A DNA stretch of 64,000 bases from Bacillus mobilis (GCF_001884045.1 NZ_MACF01000067.1:22923-86922), one strand, 5' to 3'; counted from the stretch's first letter, positions 8,971 to 19,102 are shown. Program-made: numbers and translations. The notes: generated from the sequence alone by a model not told the origin.

Positions 8971-9159
8971 TTTTTCTCTGTGTTATAATAAGAATGTTGT
9001 GAAAATAGTAAGCGTTTTTAAGAATGTTTGTGTCAATTTAATGAACAACGTACATAATATTATGCATTTTGTTTTTACAAGCTGTATAGTAAAAAAAGAT
9101 AAATATCGGAATAGAACGTATTTAGAGCAAAAGCATTGGCAAGGAAGGGAGCAAGGGTC

Positions 9160-10206
9160 TTGGTAAGAAATATAAATGAGACATTTTTAAAAGCATGTAG
9201 GGGGGAACGTACTGATTATGTACCAGCATGGTATATGCGTCAAGCAGGTCGTTCACAGCCGGAATATAGAAAGATAAAAGAAAAGTATTCTTTATTTGAA
9301 ATTACACATAATCCAGAGTTATGTGCTTACGTTACAAAGTTGCCAGTTGATCAATATAATGTAGACGCAGCAATTCTGTATAAAGATATTATGTCACCAT
9401 TACCTGCAATTGGTGTGGATGTAGAAATTAAATCAGGTATTGGTCCGGTTATTGATAACCCAATCCGTTCTTTACAAGACGTAGAAAAGCTAGGGGAAAT
9501 CAATCCAGAAGATGACGTGCCGTACATATTAGATACGATTCGTTTATTAACGACGGAAATGTTAGACGTACCGTTAATCGGTTTTTCAGGAGCACCATTT
9601 ACATTAGCGAGCTACATGATTGAAGGCGGTCCATCTCGTAACTACCATAATACGAAAGCGTTCATGTATGCAGAGCCGAAAGCTTGGTTCGCTTTAATGG
9701 ATAAGCTAGCAGATATGGTTATTACATATTTAAAAGCGCAAATTAACGCAGGAGCAAAAGCGGTTCAAATTTTCGATTCTTGGGTTGGAACAGTAAATGT
9801 AGCAGATTACCGCGTATTTATTAAACCAGCAATGGAGCGTATTTTTGCAGAAGTTCGCCCGATGGGTGTTCCAATGATTATGCACGGCGTAGGAGCTGCA
9901 CATTTAGTAAATGAATGGCACGACTTACCACTTGATGTAGTAGGCTTAGATTGGCGCTTACCGATTGAAGAGGCACGCACGCGTGGCGTTCATAAGGCGG
10001 TACAAGGTAATATGGACCCGTCATTCTTACTTGCACCATGGTCTGTTATTGAAGAACATGTAAAAGGTATTTTAGATCAAGGAATGAAACAGCCAGGTTA
10101 TATCTTTAACTTAGGACACGGTGTATTCCCAGAAGTAAATCCAGATACATTAAAACGTTTAACTACATTTATTCATGAATACTCTAAAGGGCAGTTAGCG
10201 AAGTAA
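9160..10206 (+). CDS. hemE: uroporphyrinogen decarboxylase HemE
   Basis: A 348-residue enzyme that decarboxylates uroporphyrinogen III to coproporphyrinogen III. The signature [16 protein letters not shown] lies near the N-terminus, followed by [17 protein letters not shown] and [14 protein letters not shown], covering the expected active-site segments. The TTG at 9160 was chosen as start because GGAAGGGAG lies 8 nt before it and the family begins with [11 protein letters not shown]; an upstream TTG at 9136 is open but unsupported. First gene of a hemE-hemH-hemY operon, 14 nt before hemH. Confidence 0.95.
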   Translation: MVRNINETFLKACRGERTDYVPAWYMRQAGRSQPEYRKIKEKYSLFEITHNPELCAYVTKLPVDQYNVDAAILYKDIMSPLPAIGVDVEIKSGIGPVIDNPIRSLQDVEKLGEINPEDDVPYILDTIRLLTTEMLDVPLIGFSGAPFTLASYMIEGGPSRNYHNTKAFMYAEPKAWFALMDKLADMVITYLKAQINAGAKAVQIFDSWVGTVNVADYRVFIKPAMERIFAEVRPMGVPMIMHGVGAAHLVNEWHDLPLDVVGLDWRLPIEEARTRGVHKAVQGNMDPSFLLAPWSVIEEHVKGILDQGMKQPGYIFNLGHGVFPEVNPDTLKRLTTFIHEYSKGQLAK

Positions 10207-10220
10207 AGGAGCATTGCTGT

Positions 10221-11156
10221 ATGAAAAAGAAAATTGGTTTGCTTGTAATGGCATACGGAACGCCATATAAAGAAGAAGATATTGAACGTTACTATACACA
10301 TATTCGCAGAGGAAGAAAGCCAAGTCCTGAAATGCTAGAAGATTTAACAGAGCGTTACCGTGCAATTGGTGGTATTTCTCCTTTAGCTACTATTACATTA
10401 GAGCAAGCTAAAAAGTTAGAACAGCGTTTAAATGAAGTACAAGATGAAGTAGAGTATCATATGTATCTTGGCTTAAAACATATCGAACCGTTCATTGAAG
10501 ATGCAGTGAAAGATATGCATAACGACGGTATACAAGATGCAATCGCACTTGTTCTTGCGCCGCACTATTCTACATTTAGCGTGAAATCGTATGTAGGACG
10601 AGCACAAGAAGAAGCAGAGAAACTTGGAAACTTAACAATTCACGGCATTGATAGCTGGTATAAAGAACCGAAATTCATCCAGTACTGGGTTGATGCAGTG
10701 AAAGGTATATATAGCGGTATGGCAGAAGCAGAACGCGAAAAAGCAGTATTAATCGTATCTGCACATAGCTTACCAGAAAAAATTATCGCACTTGGCGATC
10801 CATATCCAGATCAATTAAATGAAACAGCTGACTATATCGCAAGAGGTGCGGAAGTAGCAAACTATGCAGTAGGTTGGCAAAGTGCAGGAAACACGCCAGA
10901 TCCTTGGATTGGTCCAGATGTACAAGATTTAACGAGAGAATTAAATGAAAAGTACGGTTATACTTCATTCGTATACGCACCAGTTGGATTTGTTGCGGAA
11001 CATTTAGAAGTTTTATATGACAACGACTTTGAGTGTAAAGTTGTAACAGATGAAATTGGCGCGAAATATTATCGTCCAGAAATGCCAAATGCATCGGACG
11101 CATTTATTGATTGCTTAACAGATGTTGTATTAAAGAAAAAAGAATCTGTATTGTAA
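10221..11156 (+). CDS. hemH: coproporphyrin III ferrochelatase HemH (CpfC)
   Basis: A 311-residue ferrochelatase. It begins [28 protein letters not shown] and contains [10 protein letters not shown] and [15 protein letters not shown], the segments that hold the metal ligands His and Glu in the Bacillus enzyme. In Firmicutes this enzyme inserts iron into coproporphyrin III rather than protoporphyrin IX. An AAAGGAG ribosome site precedes the ATG. Length is normal. It sits between hemE and hemY. Confidence 0.95.
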   Translation: MKKKIGLLVMAYGTPYKEEDIERYYTHIRRGRKPSPEMLEDLTERYRAIGGISPLATITLEQAKKLEQRLNEVQDEVEYHMYLGLKHIEPFIEDAVKDMHNDGIQDAIALVLAPHYSTFSVKSYVGRAQEEAEKLGNLTIHGIDSWYKEPKFIQYWVDAVKGIYSGMAEAEREKAVLIVSAHSLPEKIIALGDPYPDQLNETADYIARGAEVANYAVGWQSAGNTPDPWIGPDVQDLTRELNEKYGYTSFVYAPVGFVAEHLEVLYDNDFECKVVTDEIGAKYYRPEMPNASDAFIDCLTDVVLKKKESVL

Positions 11157-11175
11157 GAAGAAAGGGGGAGCCTGC

Positions 11176-12597
11176 TTGAGGAAAAAAGTTGTAATCATCG
11201 GCGGTGGCATCACAGGATTAACAACAATGTATAACTTGCAAAAAGAAATTCGTGACAACAACTTGCCGATCGATACATTACTGATAGAAGCATCGGGTAA
11301 ACTTGGCGGGAAAATTCAAACCGTTCGAAAAGATGGATTTACAATTGAACGCGGACCGGATTCTTTCTTAGCACGAAAAGAAAGTGCAGCAAGATTAGCG
11401 AGAGAATTAGGTCTTGGCGATGAACTTGTAAATAATAAGGGCGGTCAATCATTTATCCTCGTAAACAATCGGTTACATAAAATGCCGAGCGGATCAATGA
11501 TGGGAATTCCAACGCAAATTACGCCGTTTCTATTTTCCGGGCTGCTCTCTCCAATTGGTAAACTAAGAGCTGGCTTTGATCTGTTAATGCCGAGATCAAA
11601 GCCAGTATCTGACCAATCACTCGGGCAGTTTTTCAGACATCGCCTCGGCAACGAAGTGGTTGAAAATTTAATCGAACCATTACTATCGGGTATTTATGCA
11701 GGGGATATTGATGAAATGAGCTTAATGTCAACATTCCCGCAAATGTATCAAATCGAGCAGAAACATCGCAGTATTTCACTCGGTATGCGTACACTTGCAC
11801 CGAAAGAAGAGAAAACTGAACCGAAAAAAGGAATCTTCCAAACAGTGAAAAACGGTTTAGAATCTATCGTAGAATCTCTCGAAATGAAGATGCATGAAGG
11901 TACGATAATAAAGGGCACTCGCATTGAAAAAATTGCAAAACTTGGTGATGGTTATACGATTACTCTTAGTAACGGAAAAGAAATAGAAGCGGACGCGGTC
12001 GTAGTGGCAACATCACATAAAGTACTGCCATCTATGTTTGCGCAGTACAAGCAGTTTCGTTTCTTCCGCAATATTCCGTCCACATCAGTTGCGAACGTGG
12101 CAATGGCTTTCCAAGAATCAGCCATTCAGCGTGATATTGATGGTACAGGGTTTGTCGTATCTCGAAATAACGATTACACCATTACAGCATGTACGTGGAC
12201 ACATAAAAAGTGGCCACATACAACGCCAGAAGGAAAAATGCTTCTTAGGTGTTACGTTGGACGCCCTGGTGATGAAGCAGTTGTAGAACAAACAGAAGAG
12301 GAACTTGTTAGGCTTGTACTAGAAGACTTACGAAAGACGATGGATATTACAGAGGATCCAGAATTTACAGTCGTAAGCCGCTGGAAAGAAGCAATGCCCC
12401 AATATACAGTAGGCCATAACGAGCGAATGAAGAAACTCACGACATTTATGGAGAAAGAGTTGCCAGGTATATACTTGGCAGGTAGTTCTTACGCTGGTTC
12501 TGGTCTTCCGGACTGTATTGATCAAGGTGAGTTAGCGGCAAAGCGTGTACTATCTCATCTGGAGAAAGTAATGGATACGGAATTAATCGCACAATAA
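11176..12597 (+). CDS. hemY: coproporphyrinogen III oxidase HemY (CgoX)
   Basis: A 473-residue FAD enzyme that oxidises coproporphyrinogen III to coproporphyrin III, the substrate of the ferrochelatase encoded just upstream. The N-terminal dinucleotide fold reads VIIGGGITGLTT (about 5-16), with ERGPDSFLARK further on and a C-terminal AGSSYAGSGLPDCIDQG flavin-closing motif. The start is a TTG 5 nt after GGGGGAG. It is the last gene of the hem operon and is followed by a bidirectional terminator. Confidence 0.95.
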   Translation: MRKKVVIIGGGITGLTTMYNLQKEIRDNNLPIDTLLIEASGKLGGKIQTVRKDGFTIERGPDSFLARKESAARLARELGLGDELVNNKGGQSFILVNNRLHKMPSGSMMGIPTQITPFLFSGLLSPIGKLRAGFDLLMPRSKPVSDQSLGQFFRHRLGNEVVENLIEPLLSGIYAGDIDEMSLMSTFPQMYQIEQKHRSISLGMRTLAPKEEKTEPKKGIFQTVKNGLESIVESLEMKMHEGTIIKGTRIEKIAKLGDGYTITLSNGKEIEADAVVVATSHKVLPSMFAQYKQFRFFRNIPSTSVANVAMAFQESAIQRDIDGTGFVVSRNNDYTITACTWTHKKWPHTTPEGKMLLRCYVGRPGDEAVVEQTEEELVRLVLEDLRKTMDITEDPEFTVVSRWKEAMPQYTVGHNERMKKLTTFMEKELPGIYLAGSSYAGSGLPDCIDQGELAAKRVLSHLEKVMDTELIAQ

Positions 12598-12602
12598 AGT
12601 GA

Positions 12603-12632
12603 AACGCCTTCAATCATATTGAAGGCGTTTTG
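12603..12632. terminator. bidirectional terminator between hemY and the convergent DUF gene
   Basis: AACGCCTTCAAT and ATTGAAGGCGTT form a perfect stem with a short CAT loop. T-rich DNA follows on the plus strand, and the A-rich side serves the minus-strand gene. Confidence 0.88.
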
Positions 12633-12636
12633 TTAC

Positions 12637-14007
12637 TTATTCGCCAACAAACATATATAAGTTATTTGGCTTTATAACGGCATCCCCTGCATAAATAATC
12701 CACTCTGTTAAGTTATCAAAATCTAAATGATAACTATTTCCTTCACTCATATCTTTTATAAAATATGGTTCGTTAATGAGTATTCCTTGAATGAAATCTT
12801 CCGTAATGTTTTGCATTTCAAACCACATATGTTCACTTTTTCCTTCTTCGTAAGAGACACCAAACTTAGCGAGGAAACGAAAATCTTCATTTGATTGTTC
12901 AATGTGAAAAATGTTGCTGAAATACCCGAAAGTATTCTTCGCATTGTAAGCCATACGATCGGTTTCACTATTTGTTTTATAGAACATGAGACCTGTAGCT
13001 TCCTCGTATTCTTTGAAAAAACTTTCAATATATTCTTCTGAAGTATTTAATTTGAATAAGAGAACGGATGGAGATTGATGGTATTCATCTCGGTCATCCA
13101 TTCCGCCAAGAAATACGTTTTGCGCATCTATTGGTTGTAGTTTCACTTCTTCATCCTCAATTGAAGATAATTGATCCATACTCGTTTTATGCCCAATATA
13201 AGATAATCCTTTTTCCCATGGAACAGCTACTGTATGTATAGAACCTTGCTGACTATGCGCGATAACGATAGGCTCATTCATAGGGACTTGTCCATTTTCA
13301 ACGGCATTATTAGCAAACGTTTGAAAAAGATCGCCAATACCGTAGTAGGAAGAAATGCGGTTTGGAATAATTAATTCTATCTCTGTCACACCTGCTCTTA
13401 AAAGACCATGTGTATGAAACCAATATTGCGTAGGCTCACCGTCTTTACCGTCTTCATAAACAGAATGAATAACGTATAAATCAGGAATGTCAGGCAACAA
13501 TTCATTTTCAACGTGATATTCAATATAGCTTCTAGATATCACTTTCATTGCGGCACTTGAATCGATTACAAATAACAAGTCTGGAGCTAGGTTCCATAAA
13601 AACTGTAACTGCTGGAAAAAGCAGTCCAGCACATCGCCTACAAATAGCGTACGAGTGAAAATTTCAGTACCATAAGCAGCATCTTCAAAATGACGATCTA
13701 CGATTGTAGAATCTTGTTTATTGTACATTTTATATTCTTCTGGGTCATTCGCCTCATCAATATGCAGTTCATACGGTATGATTGTTTCATCCATATGCAA
13801 CTCAACAATAATGCTTGTCTCATCACTATAAACAATTTTCAATTCGTCAACTTTAGTAGCGATCGTTTCTAACCGCTGTTTTAACTGCTTAATTGTAATT
13901 CTAGTTGGTATAACGGCAATCATATCTGAAAAATGACGTTCTAATGTTCCATTCATAGCTGCGCGGTATGTTTCTGTTTGCACTTCCATCCAATCACTCC
14001 TATTCAA
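12637..14007 (-). CDS. cytosolic protein with DUF4026-like and C-terminal DUF2314-like regions
   Basis: A 456-residue soluble acidic protein without signal peptide. The C-terminal 100 residues (AKFGVSYEEGKSEHMWFE ... GILINEPYFIKDMSEGN) resemble DUF2314 in the arrangement of EHMW, the Gly-Ile-Leu-Ile-Asn turn and the terminal tryptophan-containing strand. The N-terminal part resembles the DUF4026 proteins common in Bacillus. Both are recognised only from general appearance. Such proteins have no known biochemical role. The gene is convergent with hemY and monocistronic. Confidence 0.65.
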   Translation of the reverse strand: MNRSDWMEVQTETYRAAMNGTLERHFSDMIAVIPTRITIKQLKQRLETIATKVDELKIVYSDETSIIVELHMDETIIPYELHIDEANDPEEYKMYNKQDSTIVDRHFEDAAYGTEIFTRTLFVGDVLDCFFQQLQFLWNLAPDLLFVIDSSAAMKVISRSYIEYHVENELLPDIPDLYVIHSVYEDGKDGEPTQYWFHTHGLLRAGVTEIELIIPNRISSYYGIGDLFQTFANNAVENGQVPMNEPIVIAHSQQGSIHTVAVPWEKGLSYIGHKTSMDQLSSIEDEEVKLQPIDAQNVFLGGMDDRDEYHQSPSVLLFKLNTSEEYIESFFKEYEEATGLMFYKTNSETDRMAYNAKNTFGYFSNIFHIEQSNEDFRFLAKFGVSYEEGKSEHMWFEMQNITEDFIQGILINEPYFIKDMSEGNSYHLDFDNLTEWIIYAGDAVIKPNNLYMFVGE

Positions 14008-14230
14008 ATGAATCCATTTTACATGCCAATAAAATTTCGATATTTTCTGTTTTCTCTCTCTAACATTATAGAGTGCATTCTTAGAAGGTGTAAAATTATT
14101 ATTTTGTATTATAGTTTGAAAGCTTGTAAATTAAATAAATTTTTTGTAAAACTTGTCGAAGTATGGTTCTATATAACGAATCATTTGTTATGATAGACAT
14201 GTTGAAAAAATATGAAATAGAGAGAGGAAA

Positions 14231-16597
14231 ATGGCTGTGAAGAAATTGTTAAGTGTCTTTTTATCATTTATACTATTGCTTTCATTTACTGGAACTTTAG
14301 TACAAGCAGAAGAAACGACTTCTATGTCAGTAGAAAAAGCAATTCAAGTATTTAAGCAGCAAGGTAAAACGAAGGGGATCGTGGAAGGATATATTGTCGG
14401 ATATACGCAAAGTCCTTCTAAATACACGAAAGATCCGGCTAAGTTTGATGATACAAACGTAGCAATTGCGGATTCGCAAAATGAAACGAATCCAGACAAA
14501 ATCATGCCTGTTCAGTTGCCAAAAGGCGATGTGAGAGCGGCAGTAAATGTGAAAGATCATCCTGAAAATATCGGGAAGAAAGTTAGTTTAACAGGGACGC
14601 TTGAATTATATTTTAGTAGCCCTGGTTTAAAATCAGTAACAGCTCATAAGTTTCAAGGGGAAGGACAAAACCGTGTTAGCGATGTAGTAGCTTCACCAGG
14701 TGGCGGAGAAGTTGCGAAGGGAACAGCGGTAACATTAACAACGAATACAGAAGGAGCAACAATCTACTATACGTTAGATGGCTCTAATCCTACAAATAAG
14801 AGTGTTCGTTATAACGGACAAATTGTAGTGAATGAAAATAGTGTAATTAAAGCAATCGCAGAGAAAGAAGGGCTTACTTCTTCAGCGATTTCAACATTTT
14901 CATTTATTATCGTAAATAATGAACCAGTACGTATTCATGATATTCAAGGAAAATCACATATTTCTCCTTACAAAGGGAAGAAAGTATACAATGTGGAAGG
15001 CGTTGTAACAACGCTTGATAAAAATGGTTTTTATATAGAAGATAATCAGCCGGATAATGATCCAGCTACTTCAGAAGGTATTTATGTGTACAAAAAAGAT
15101 GCGAATGTAGCGGTAGGGGACCTAATTCAAGTTGATGGAGAAGTAGAAGAATATGTTGGTCCAGGATATGCAGAAAGGTTTGACACAGATTTAACGACGA
15201 CGGAAATTAAAGCGAGCCGCGTTGCTGTAATCGCAAACGATCAACCTTTACCAGCACCGATTGTACTTGGAGAAAACGGTGTGAAAATCCCAGATCAAAT
15301 TATCGATAATGATGCATTCGGTTTATTTGATCCAAATGAAGATGCAATCGACTTTTATGAAAGTATAGAAGGTATGCGCGTTACGATGCCAACGCCAAAA
15401 ATTATTGCACCTCAGAAAAACGGAAATTTATATGTAACAGTAGAAAATGGCGGAAATAAAGTCGTAACAAAATACGGCACACCTGTATTAGATGACAATC
15501 AATTAAACCCAGAGCGTCTTTCTGTCAAAGTACCTCGTGATTATGTGGCAAAAGTAGGAGATACTTTCACTGGAGATATAACAGGTGTAGTCGGATATGA
15601 TTACGGTTCGTTCCGCATTTCGCCAATAACGGAATTACCATCTGTAGTGGACGGTGGATTTAAGCAAGTAGGCGCAAATATTCAGCCTCGTCTTGATAAG
15701 TTAACAGTTGCTACATATAACATTGAAAACTTCTCGGCGAATAAAAAAGAAACAACAGATGAAAAAGTAAAAGCGTTAGCGTATTCTATTAAATACAATT
15801 TAAAAATGCCAGATATTATCGGTGTAGAGGAAATGCAAGATAATAACGGAACGATTAATGATGGTACAACAGATGCTTCTTTAAGCGCAAAACGTATCAT
15901 TGATGCAGTTCTAGAGATTCGCGGACCAAAGTATGAGTATGTAGAAATTGCTCCGCATAATAATCTAGACGGAGGAGCACCAGGAGCGAATATTCGCGTT
16001 GGCTTCTTCTACAACCCATCACGTGTGAAATTAGCAGCAGTACCGAAGTTACTTGATAAAAATGTTGTTCGCATTGGAGACGAAAATCCACTATTTGAAA
16101 GTACACGTAAACCGCTTGCGGCAGAATTTACGTTCCAAGGACAAAACGTTGTTGTCGTTGCAAATCACTTAAACTCAAAAATAGGGGATGCAACGCCATT
16201 TGGAAAAGTGCAGCCGCTCGTATTAAAGAGTGAAGAAAAACGAATTCAGTTAGCGCAAGAAGTAAATCAATTCGTACAAGGAATTCAGAAAAAGAACACG
16301 AATGCACCAGTTGTTGTGTTAGGGGATATGAACGATTTTGAGTTTGCTAAACCATTAAAAGCACTAGAAGGAACAAACTTAAAAAATATGTTAAACACAG
16401 TGTCGAAAGAGAACCGCTACACGTACATTCATGAAGGAAATGCACAAGTGTTAGATCATATTTTAGTAACAAACAACATCGCACCATATACAATTGTAGA
16501 CCCAGTACACTTAAACTCAAACATTATGAAAGAGCACGGACGTGTAAGTGACCATGATCCGGTACTTGCTCAAATTGATTTGAAGAAAGCTTCTTAA
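14231..16597 (+). CDS. secreted multidomain nuclease of the endonuclease/exonuclease/phosphatase family
   Basis: A 788-residue exported protein with a signal peptide (to VQA, about 26). An OB-like DUF6359/YhcR-type domain (about 30-150, VAIADSQNETNPDKIMPVQ) is followed by a chitobiase C-terminal-type beta domain (about 158-225, TIYYTLDGSNPT), a second OB-like region, and an EEP nuclease domain (about 490-785). The EEP part shows YNIENFS, IGVEEMQD, NHLNSK, LGDMNDFE and SDHDPV, the metal and catalytic segments. It probably degrades extracellular nucleic acid. ATG at 14231 is close to AGAGAGG; the GTG at 14237 has better spacing and is the likelier start. Confidence 0.85.
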   Translation: MAVKKLLSVFLSFILLLSFTGTLVQAEETTSMSVEKAIQVFKQQGKTKGIVEGYIVGYTQSPSKYTKDPAKFDDTNVAIADSQNETNPDKIMPVQLPKGDVRAAVNVKDHPENIGKKVSLTGTLELYFSSPGLKSVTAHKFQGEGQNRVSDVVASPGGGEVAKGTAVTLTTNTEGATIYYTLDGSNPTNKSVRYNGQIVVNENSVIKAIAEKEGLTSSAISTFSFIIVNNEPVRIHDIQGKSHISPYKGKKVYNVEGVVTTLDKNGFYIEDNQPDNDPATSEGIYVYKKDANVAVGDLIQVDGEVEEYVGPGYAERFDTDLTTTEIKASRVAVIANDQPLPAPIVLGENGVKIPDQIIDNDAFGLFDPNEDAIDFYESIEGMRVTMPTPKIIAPQKNGNLYVTVENGGNKVVTKYGTPVLDDNQLNPERLSVKVPRDYVAKVGDTFTGDITGVVGYDYGSFRISPITELPSVVDGGFKQVGANIQPRLDKLTVATYNIENFSANKKETTDEKVKALAYSIKYNLKMPDIIGVEEMQDNNGTINDGTTDASLSAKRIIDAVLEIRGPKYEYVEIAPHNNLDGGAPGANIRVGFFYNPSRVKLAAVPKLLDKNVVRIGDENPLFESTRKPLAAEFTFQGQNVVVVANHLNSKIGDATPFGKVQPLVLKSEEKRIQLAQEVNQFVQGIQKKNTNAPVVVLGDMNDFEFAKPLKALEGTNLKNMLNTVSKENRYTYIHEGNAQVLDHILVTNNIAPYTIVDPVHLNSNIMKEHGRVSDHDPVLAQIDLKKAS

Positions 16598-16604
16598 ATG
16601 AGGG

Positions 16605-16634
16605 GAACGCTTAGGGAACTAAGCGTTCTTTTTT
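16605..16634 (+). terminator. terminator of the secreted nuclease gene
   Basis: GAACGCTTAG / CTAAGCGTTC stem with a GGAA loop and a T tract. Confidence 0.92.
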
Positions 16635-16734
16635 GTTTTTGTAGCGTCATAGAATGGTATAAAGAGGTGATTCCTTTTTATGTAATCTAGTGATAAAATT
16701 AATTGAACATTCAGTCTTTGTGAGGGGGGCAACG

Positions 16735-17034
16735 ATGCCAGCACAAATAAATGGAAAATTAATGAATCAGTTAGCGATTTTATTTAGTATAATCGTCATG
16801 TTCCAATTTGTAGCAGATGTAACAGGACTTACTCAAAATTTAGATATCACGTATAACTTAATACATACAGCATCGTCCTATATAACATTTAGTTTGGCAG
16901 TCATTTTTACTTTAATAGGTGCAAGAAGAGAATTAAGTAAATATGCAATTATTTTATTATGTTCAGTTGTAGGTATTAAAGCGATTTATTTTGCGTTGTT
17001 CGTTATTTTATGGGGATTGGCAGGTACGCCGTAA
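16735..17034 (+). CDS. small three-span membrane protein
   Basis: The ATG at 16735 follows GAGGGGGGCAAC and is preferred over an upstream in-frame GTG. The 99-residue product has three hydrophobic segments (about 12-32, 43-62, 72-95) and almost no soluble domain. No family recognised. It is followed by an almost perfect 48-bp palindrome shared with the convergent gene. Confidence 0.65.
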   Translation: MPAQINGKLMNQLAILFSIIVMFQFVADVTGLTQNLDITYNLIHTASSYITFSLAVIFTLIGARRELSKYAIILLCSVVGIKAIYFALFVILWGLAGTP

Positions 17035-17052
17035 AGGGGATGGTTACATGAT

Positions 17053-17100
17053 AATAAGAGCGTAATTCTCTAAGCTAGCTTAGGGAATTACGCTCTTATT
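17053..17100. terminator. near-perfect 48-bp palindrome, bidirectional terminator
   Basis: The outer arms AATAAGAGCGTAATTC / GAATTACGCTCTTATT match over 16 bp, and the centre CTAAGCTAGCTTAG is itself a palindrome. Only one position pair (T against G) breaks the 48-bp symmetry and there is no loop. It lies between two convergent genes. Confidence 0.8.
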
Positions 17101-17111
17101 CGTTCAATGAA

Positions 17112-17966
17112 TTAGTCTGAAATTGCTTGAAACGCTTTTCTACACCGATCTCTTTTTTGCAGTCTTCTTCTATATTTTTTTCTATCCCGCTTTACTCCTT
17201 GTATATACATGAATAAGCTAACGAGAAGGAAGAAGGTACATTGCATCGTTAAAATGTACGGTGACATGCCTTGTAATGGTTGCTTTGGGTCATATAAATG
17301 AAAAGGTGCTCCGCCTATTGTAGGGAATATTGTATTTAGCAGGACGTACGGAATGGAGGCAACTGCAAATGGAAAGAGAATCGCCATATAGTCTTTTTGT
17401 GACCATACAGATGCAGCAAGTCCTAAAAGGGCCATTAAACCTGCAAATAAAAAATTAATTCCGATATATACAGTAATGTAAGCGAGAGGTGCATCTAAAT
17501 ATAGGTTTGCGAACATCCCATCATCATTTATGATACCTGAACCAGCCGTAGGTGCTCCGTCTGGAATGGTTAATTTGCAAAATAATAACGATAAGATGAA
17601 TGGAAGTGTATAAAGAAATCCTCCGCAAAAAAACGTAACGATATATTTCGTTACTGAATAAGGAAAGAAAGAAATCCCTTTACTCACGAACGGTTTAAAA
17701 CCATCTGATTTATCCGAATTGTAGCTTGTACTAAAGGGGAAACTCGCAATAACGGGCATTAATAGTAAATAAACATCCATTTCATTGTCGCGAAATCCGA
17801 TCCATTTCATATCTGTTGATATAGGACCATTCGCTGCGTCTCCTAAATAACGAAGTACATAATAATAGTGATAAATACAAATAAGAACGAATCCACTAAA
17901 CATAATAATTAAAGAAACACGATTACAAAAAGCTTGCTTTATATTTAAACGAAGCGCACGCATCAT
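17112..17966 (-). CDS. ABC-2-permease-like multi-span membrane protein
   Basis: A membrane protein of 284 residues when started at the ATG at 17966, which lies 11 nt after GTGGAGG; a GTG 18 nt further upstream overlaps that ribosome site and is unlikely. It has six hydrophobic segments: one near the N-terminus, then a soluble stretch with FSTSYNSDKSDGFKPFVSKG, then five more. This resembles ABC-2-type permeases, but no ATPase gene is adjacent. The C-terminus is very basic (KRDRKKYRRRLQKRDRCRK). A complete bcr1 element is inserted about 30 bp upstream of the start and so lies in its leader or promoter. Confidence 0.7.
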   Translation of the reverse strand: MMRALRLNIKQAFCNRVSLIIMFSGFVLICIYHYYYVLRYLGDAANGPISTDMKWIGFRDNEMDVYLLLMPVIASFPFSTSYNSDKSDGFKPFVSKGISFFPYSVTKYIVTFFCGGFLYTLPFILSLLFCKLTIPDGAPTAGSGIINDDGMFANLYLDAPLAYITVYIGINFLFAGLMALLGLAASVWSQKDYMAILFPFAVASIPYVLLNTIFPTIGGAPFHLYDPKQPLQGMSPYILTMQCTFFLLVSLFMYIQGVKRDRKKYRRRLQKRDRCRKAFQAISD

Positions 17967-17991
17967 GACTGAAAAAGCCTCCACTATTTTG

Positions 17992-18149
17992 ATAAAGTGA
18001 AACTTTAATCAGTGGGGGGGTTCTTCAGCCCCCACTGATTATTAGCCTTCACCAATCGGACTTTTATGGGCAGTTGATTCCACACCTAAATTCTTTGCTT
18101 TCGCTGAATTTTGAGGTGGGGGTCTTACTGCCCATTAAAGTCGGATAAA
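17992..18149 (+). mobile_element. complete bcr1 repeat with ATAAA target duplication
   Basis: A 148-bp element (17997-18144) is flanked by direct ATAAA repeats (17992-17996 and 18145-18149; TTTAT on the other strand), the duplication known for bcr1 of the B. cereus group. It folds into two hairpins: AATCAGTGGGGG/CCCCCACTGATT, then a long arm pairing GACTTTTATGGGCAG with CTGCCCATTAAAGTC, capped by a TTTGCTTTCGCT loop. It has no coding capacity and must rely on a transposase supplied from elsewhere. Confidence 0.85.
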
Positions 18150-18404
18150 CTTGTCTATTTTCTATATTACTATTAAATGTAAAGATTTTCTTGTTTTTTT
18201 ATTTGATTATTTGAAAAAAGGGAAATTCGTTGTCGTTAAGTAAGGTTTAATCGTATATCTTCAGAACACCTTTTCTTTTTCCCTTTTCTTCTGATACACT
18301 ATGACAGTATTATATAACTTGACTGGAATTTTTTATGCTGGAAATAATAAAAAAGAGAACTTGTATAGAATGTAAGCGTGTGGTAATATCAAAGATGTAC
18401 TGAT

Positions 18405-18427
18405 TGACTATATTATCCAATTGGTCA
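18405..18427. promoter_or_regulatory. YhgD operator candidate 1 (upstream of yhgD)
   Basis: 23-bp inverted site TGACT-N13-GGTCA, 18 bp before the yhgD start and overlapping its ribosome-site region. The same frame of conserved bases recurs at 19044 and 19189. Confidence 0.7.
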
Positions 18428-18444
18428 TTTTTGGAGGTGACGAT

Positions 18445-19017
18445 GTGGCGATAGATCGAAAACGTTCTATTATTGAAGCTGCAACAAAGTCTTTTTCAGC
18501 GTTCGGTTATAAAGCAACAACGATGGATCAAGTAGCGAAGTTAGCGAATGTAGGAAAAGGAACGATTTATACTTTTTTCAAAAATAAAGAAGAGCTATTT
18601 GGTGAAATTATTTCTAATTTAATTACAGAGATGAAGCAAGTTGCAGAGAATGCAATTCGTTCAGATGTTTCATTTTTTGAAAATGTACATAGAGCATTAT
18701 ATAGCATATTAGAATTCAGAAAAGAACATCAGCTCATGATTAAGTTAATTCAAGAAGAGCGTGATATGGGAACGAAAGAAGTACAAGAAGTGATGCAACA
18801 AGTAGATGTGGAAATCGTTTCCGTCATTCAATCGTATTTAAAGATTGCGATTGAAAAAGGTGAAATTAGCAAATGTGATCCAGAAATTACAGCATTTATT
18901 ATGCTTCGCTTATACGTATCGCTTATTTTTGATTGGGAAAAAAATCATGAACCGCTAGAAAAAGAAAAAATCGCAGAATTATTTGAACTTTATTTATTAA
19001 AAGGATTGTCAAACTAA
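18445..19017 (+). CDS. yhgD: TetR-family repressor YhgD
   Basis: A 190-residue TetR regulator. The HTH lies at about residues 10-52 (SIIEAATKSFSAFGYKATT, then the recognition helix VGKGTIYTFFKNKEEL). The C-terminal part is an all-helical ligand-binding/dimerisation domain. The start is the GTG at 18445, 5 nt after GGAGGTGA. The gene is directly upstream of yhgE, as in B. subtilis. Three copies of one 23-bp inverted site surround it, so autoregulation and control of yhgE are likely. The inducing ligand is unknown. Confidence 0.88.
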   Translation: MAIDRKRSIIEAATKSFSAFGYKATTMDQVAKLANVGKGTIYTFFKNKEELFGEIISNLITEMKQVAENAIRSDVSFFENVHRALYSILEFRKEHQLMIKLIQEERDMGTKEVQEVMQQVDVEIVSVIQSYLKIAIEKGEISKCDPEITAFIMLRLYVSLIFDWEKNHEPLEKEKIAELFELYLLKGLSN

Positions 19018-19043
19018 GATAATCCTTTTATTATTATAAAAAG

Positions 19044-19066
19044 TGACTGTTTGAACAATTCGGTCA
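19044..19066. promoter_or_regulatory. YhgD operator candidate 2
   Basis: 23-bp site TGACT-N13-GGTCA in the yhgD-yhgE spacer, 37 bp upstream of the -35 of the likely yhgE promoter. Confidence 0.7.
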
Positions 19067-19102
19067 TACATTTATTTTAGGGAGGGATAATAGAAATATT
19101 CA

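Noticed and set aside
9136-9159. Upstream TTG start for hemE
   Set aside because: The eight extra residues contain the ribosome site for the TTG at 9160 and are absent from the usual HemE N-terminus.
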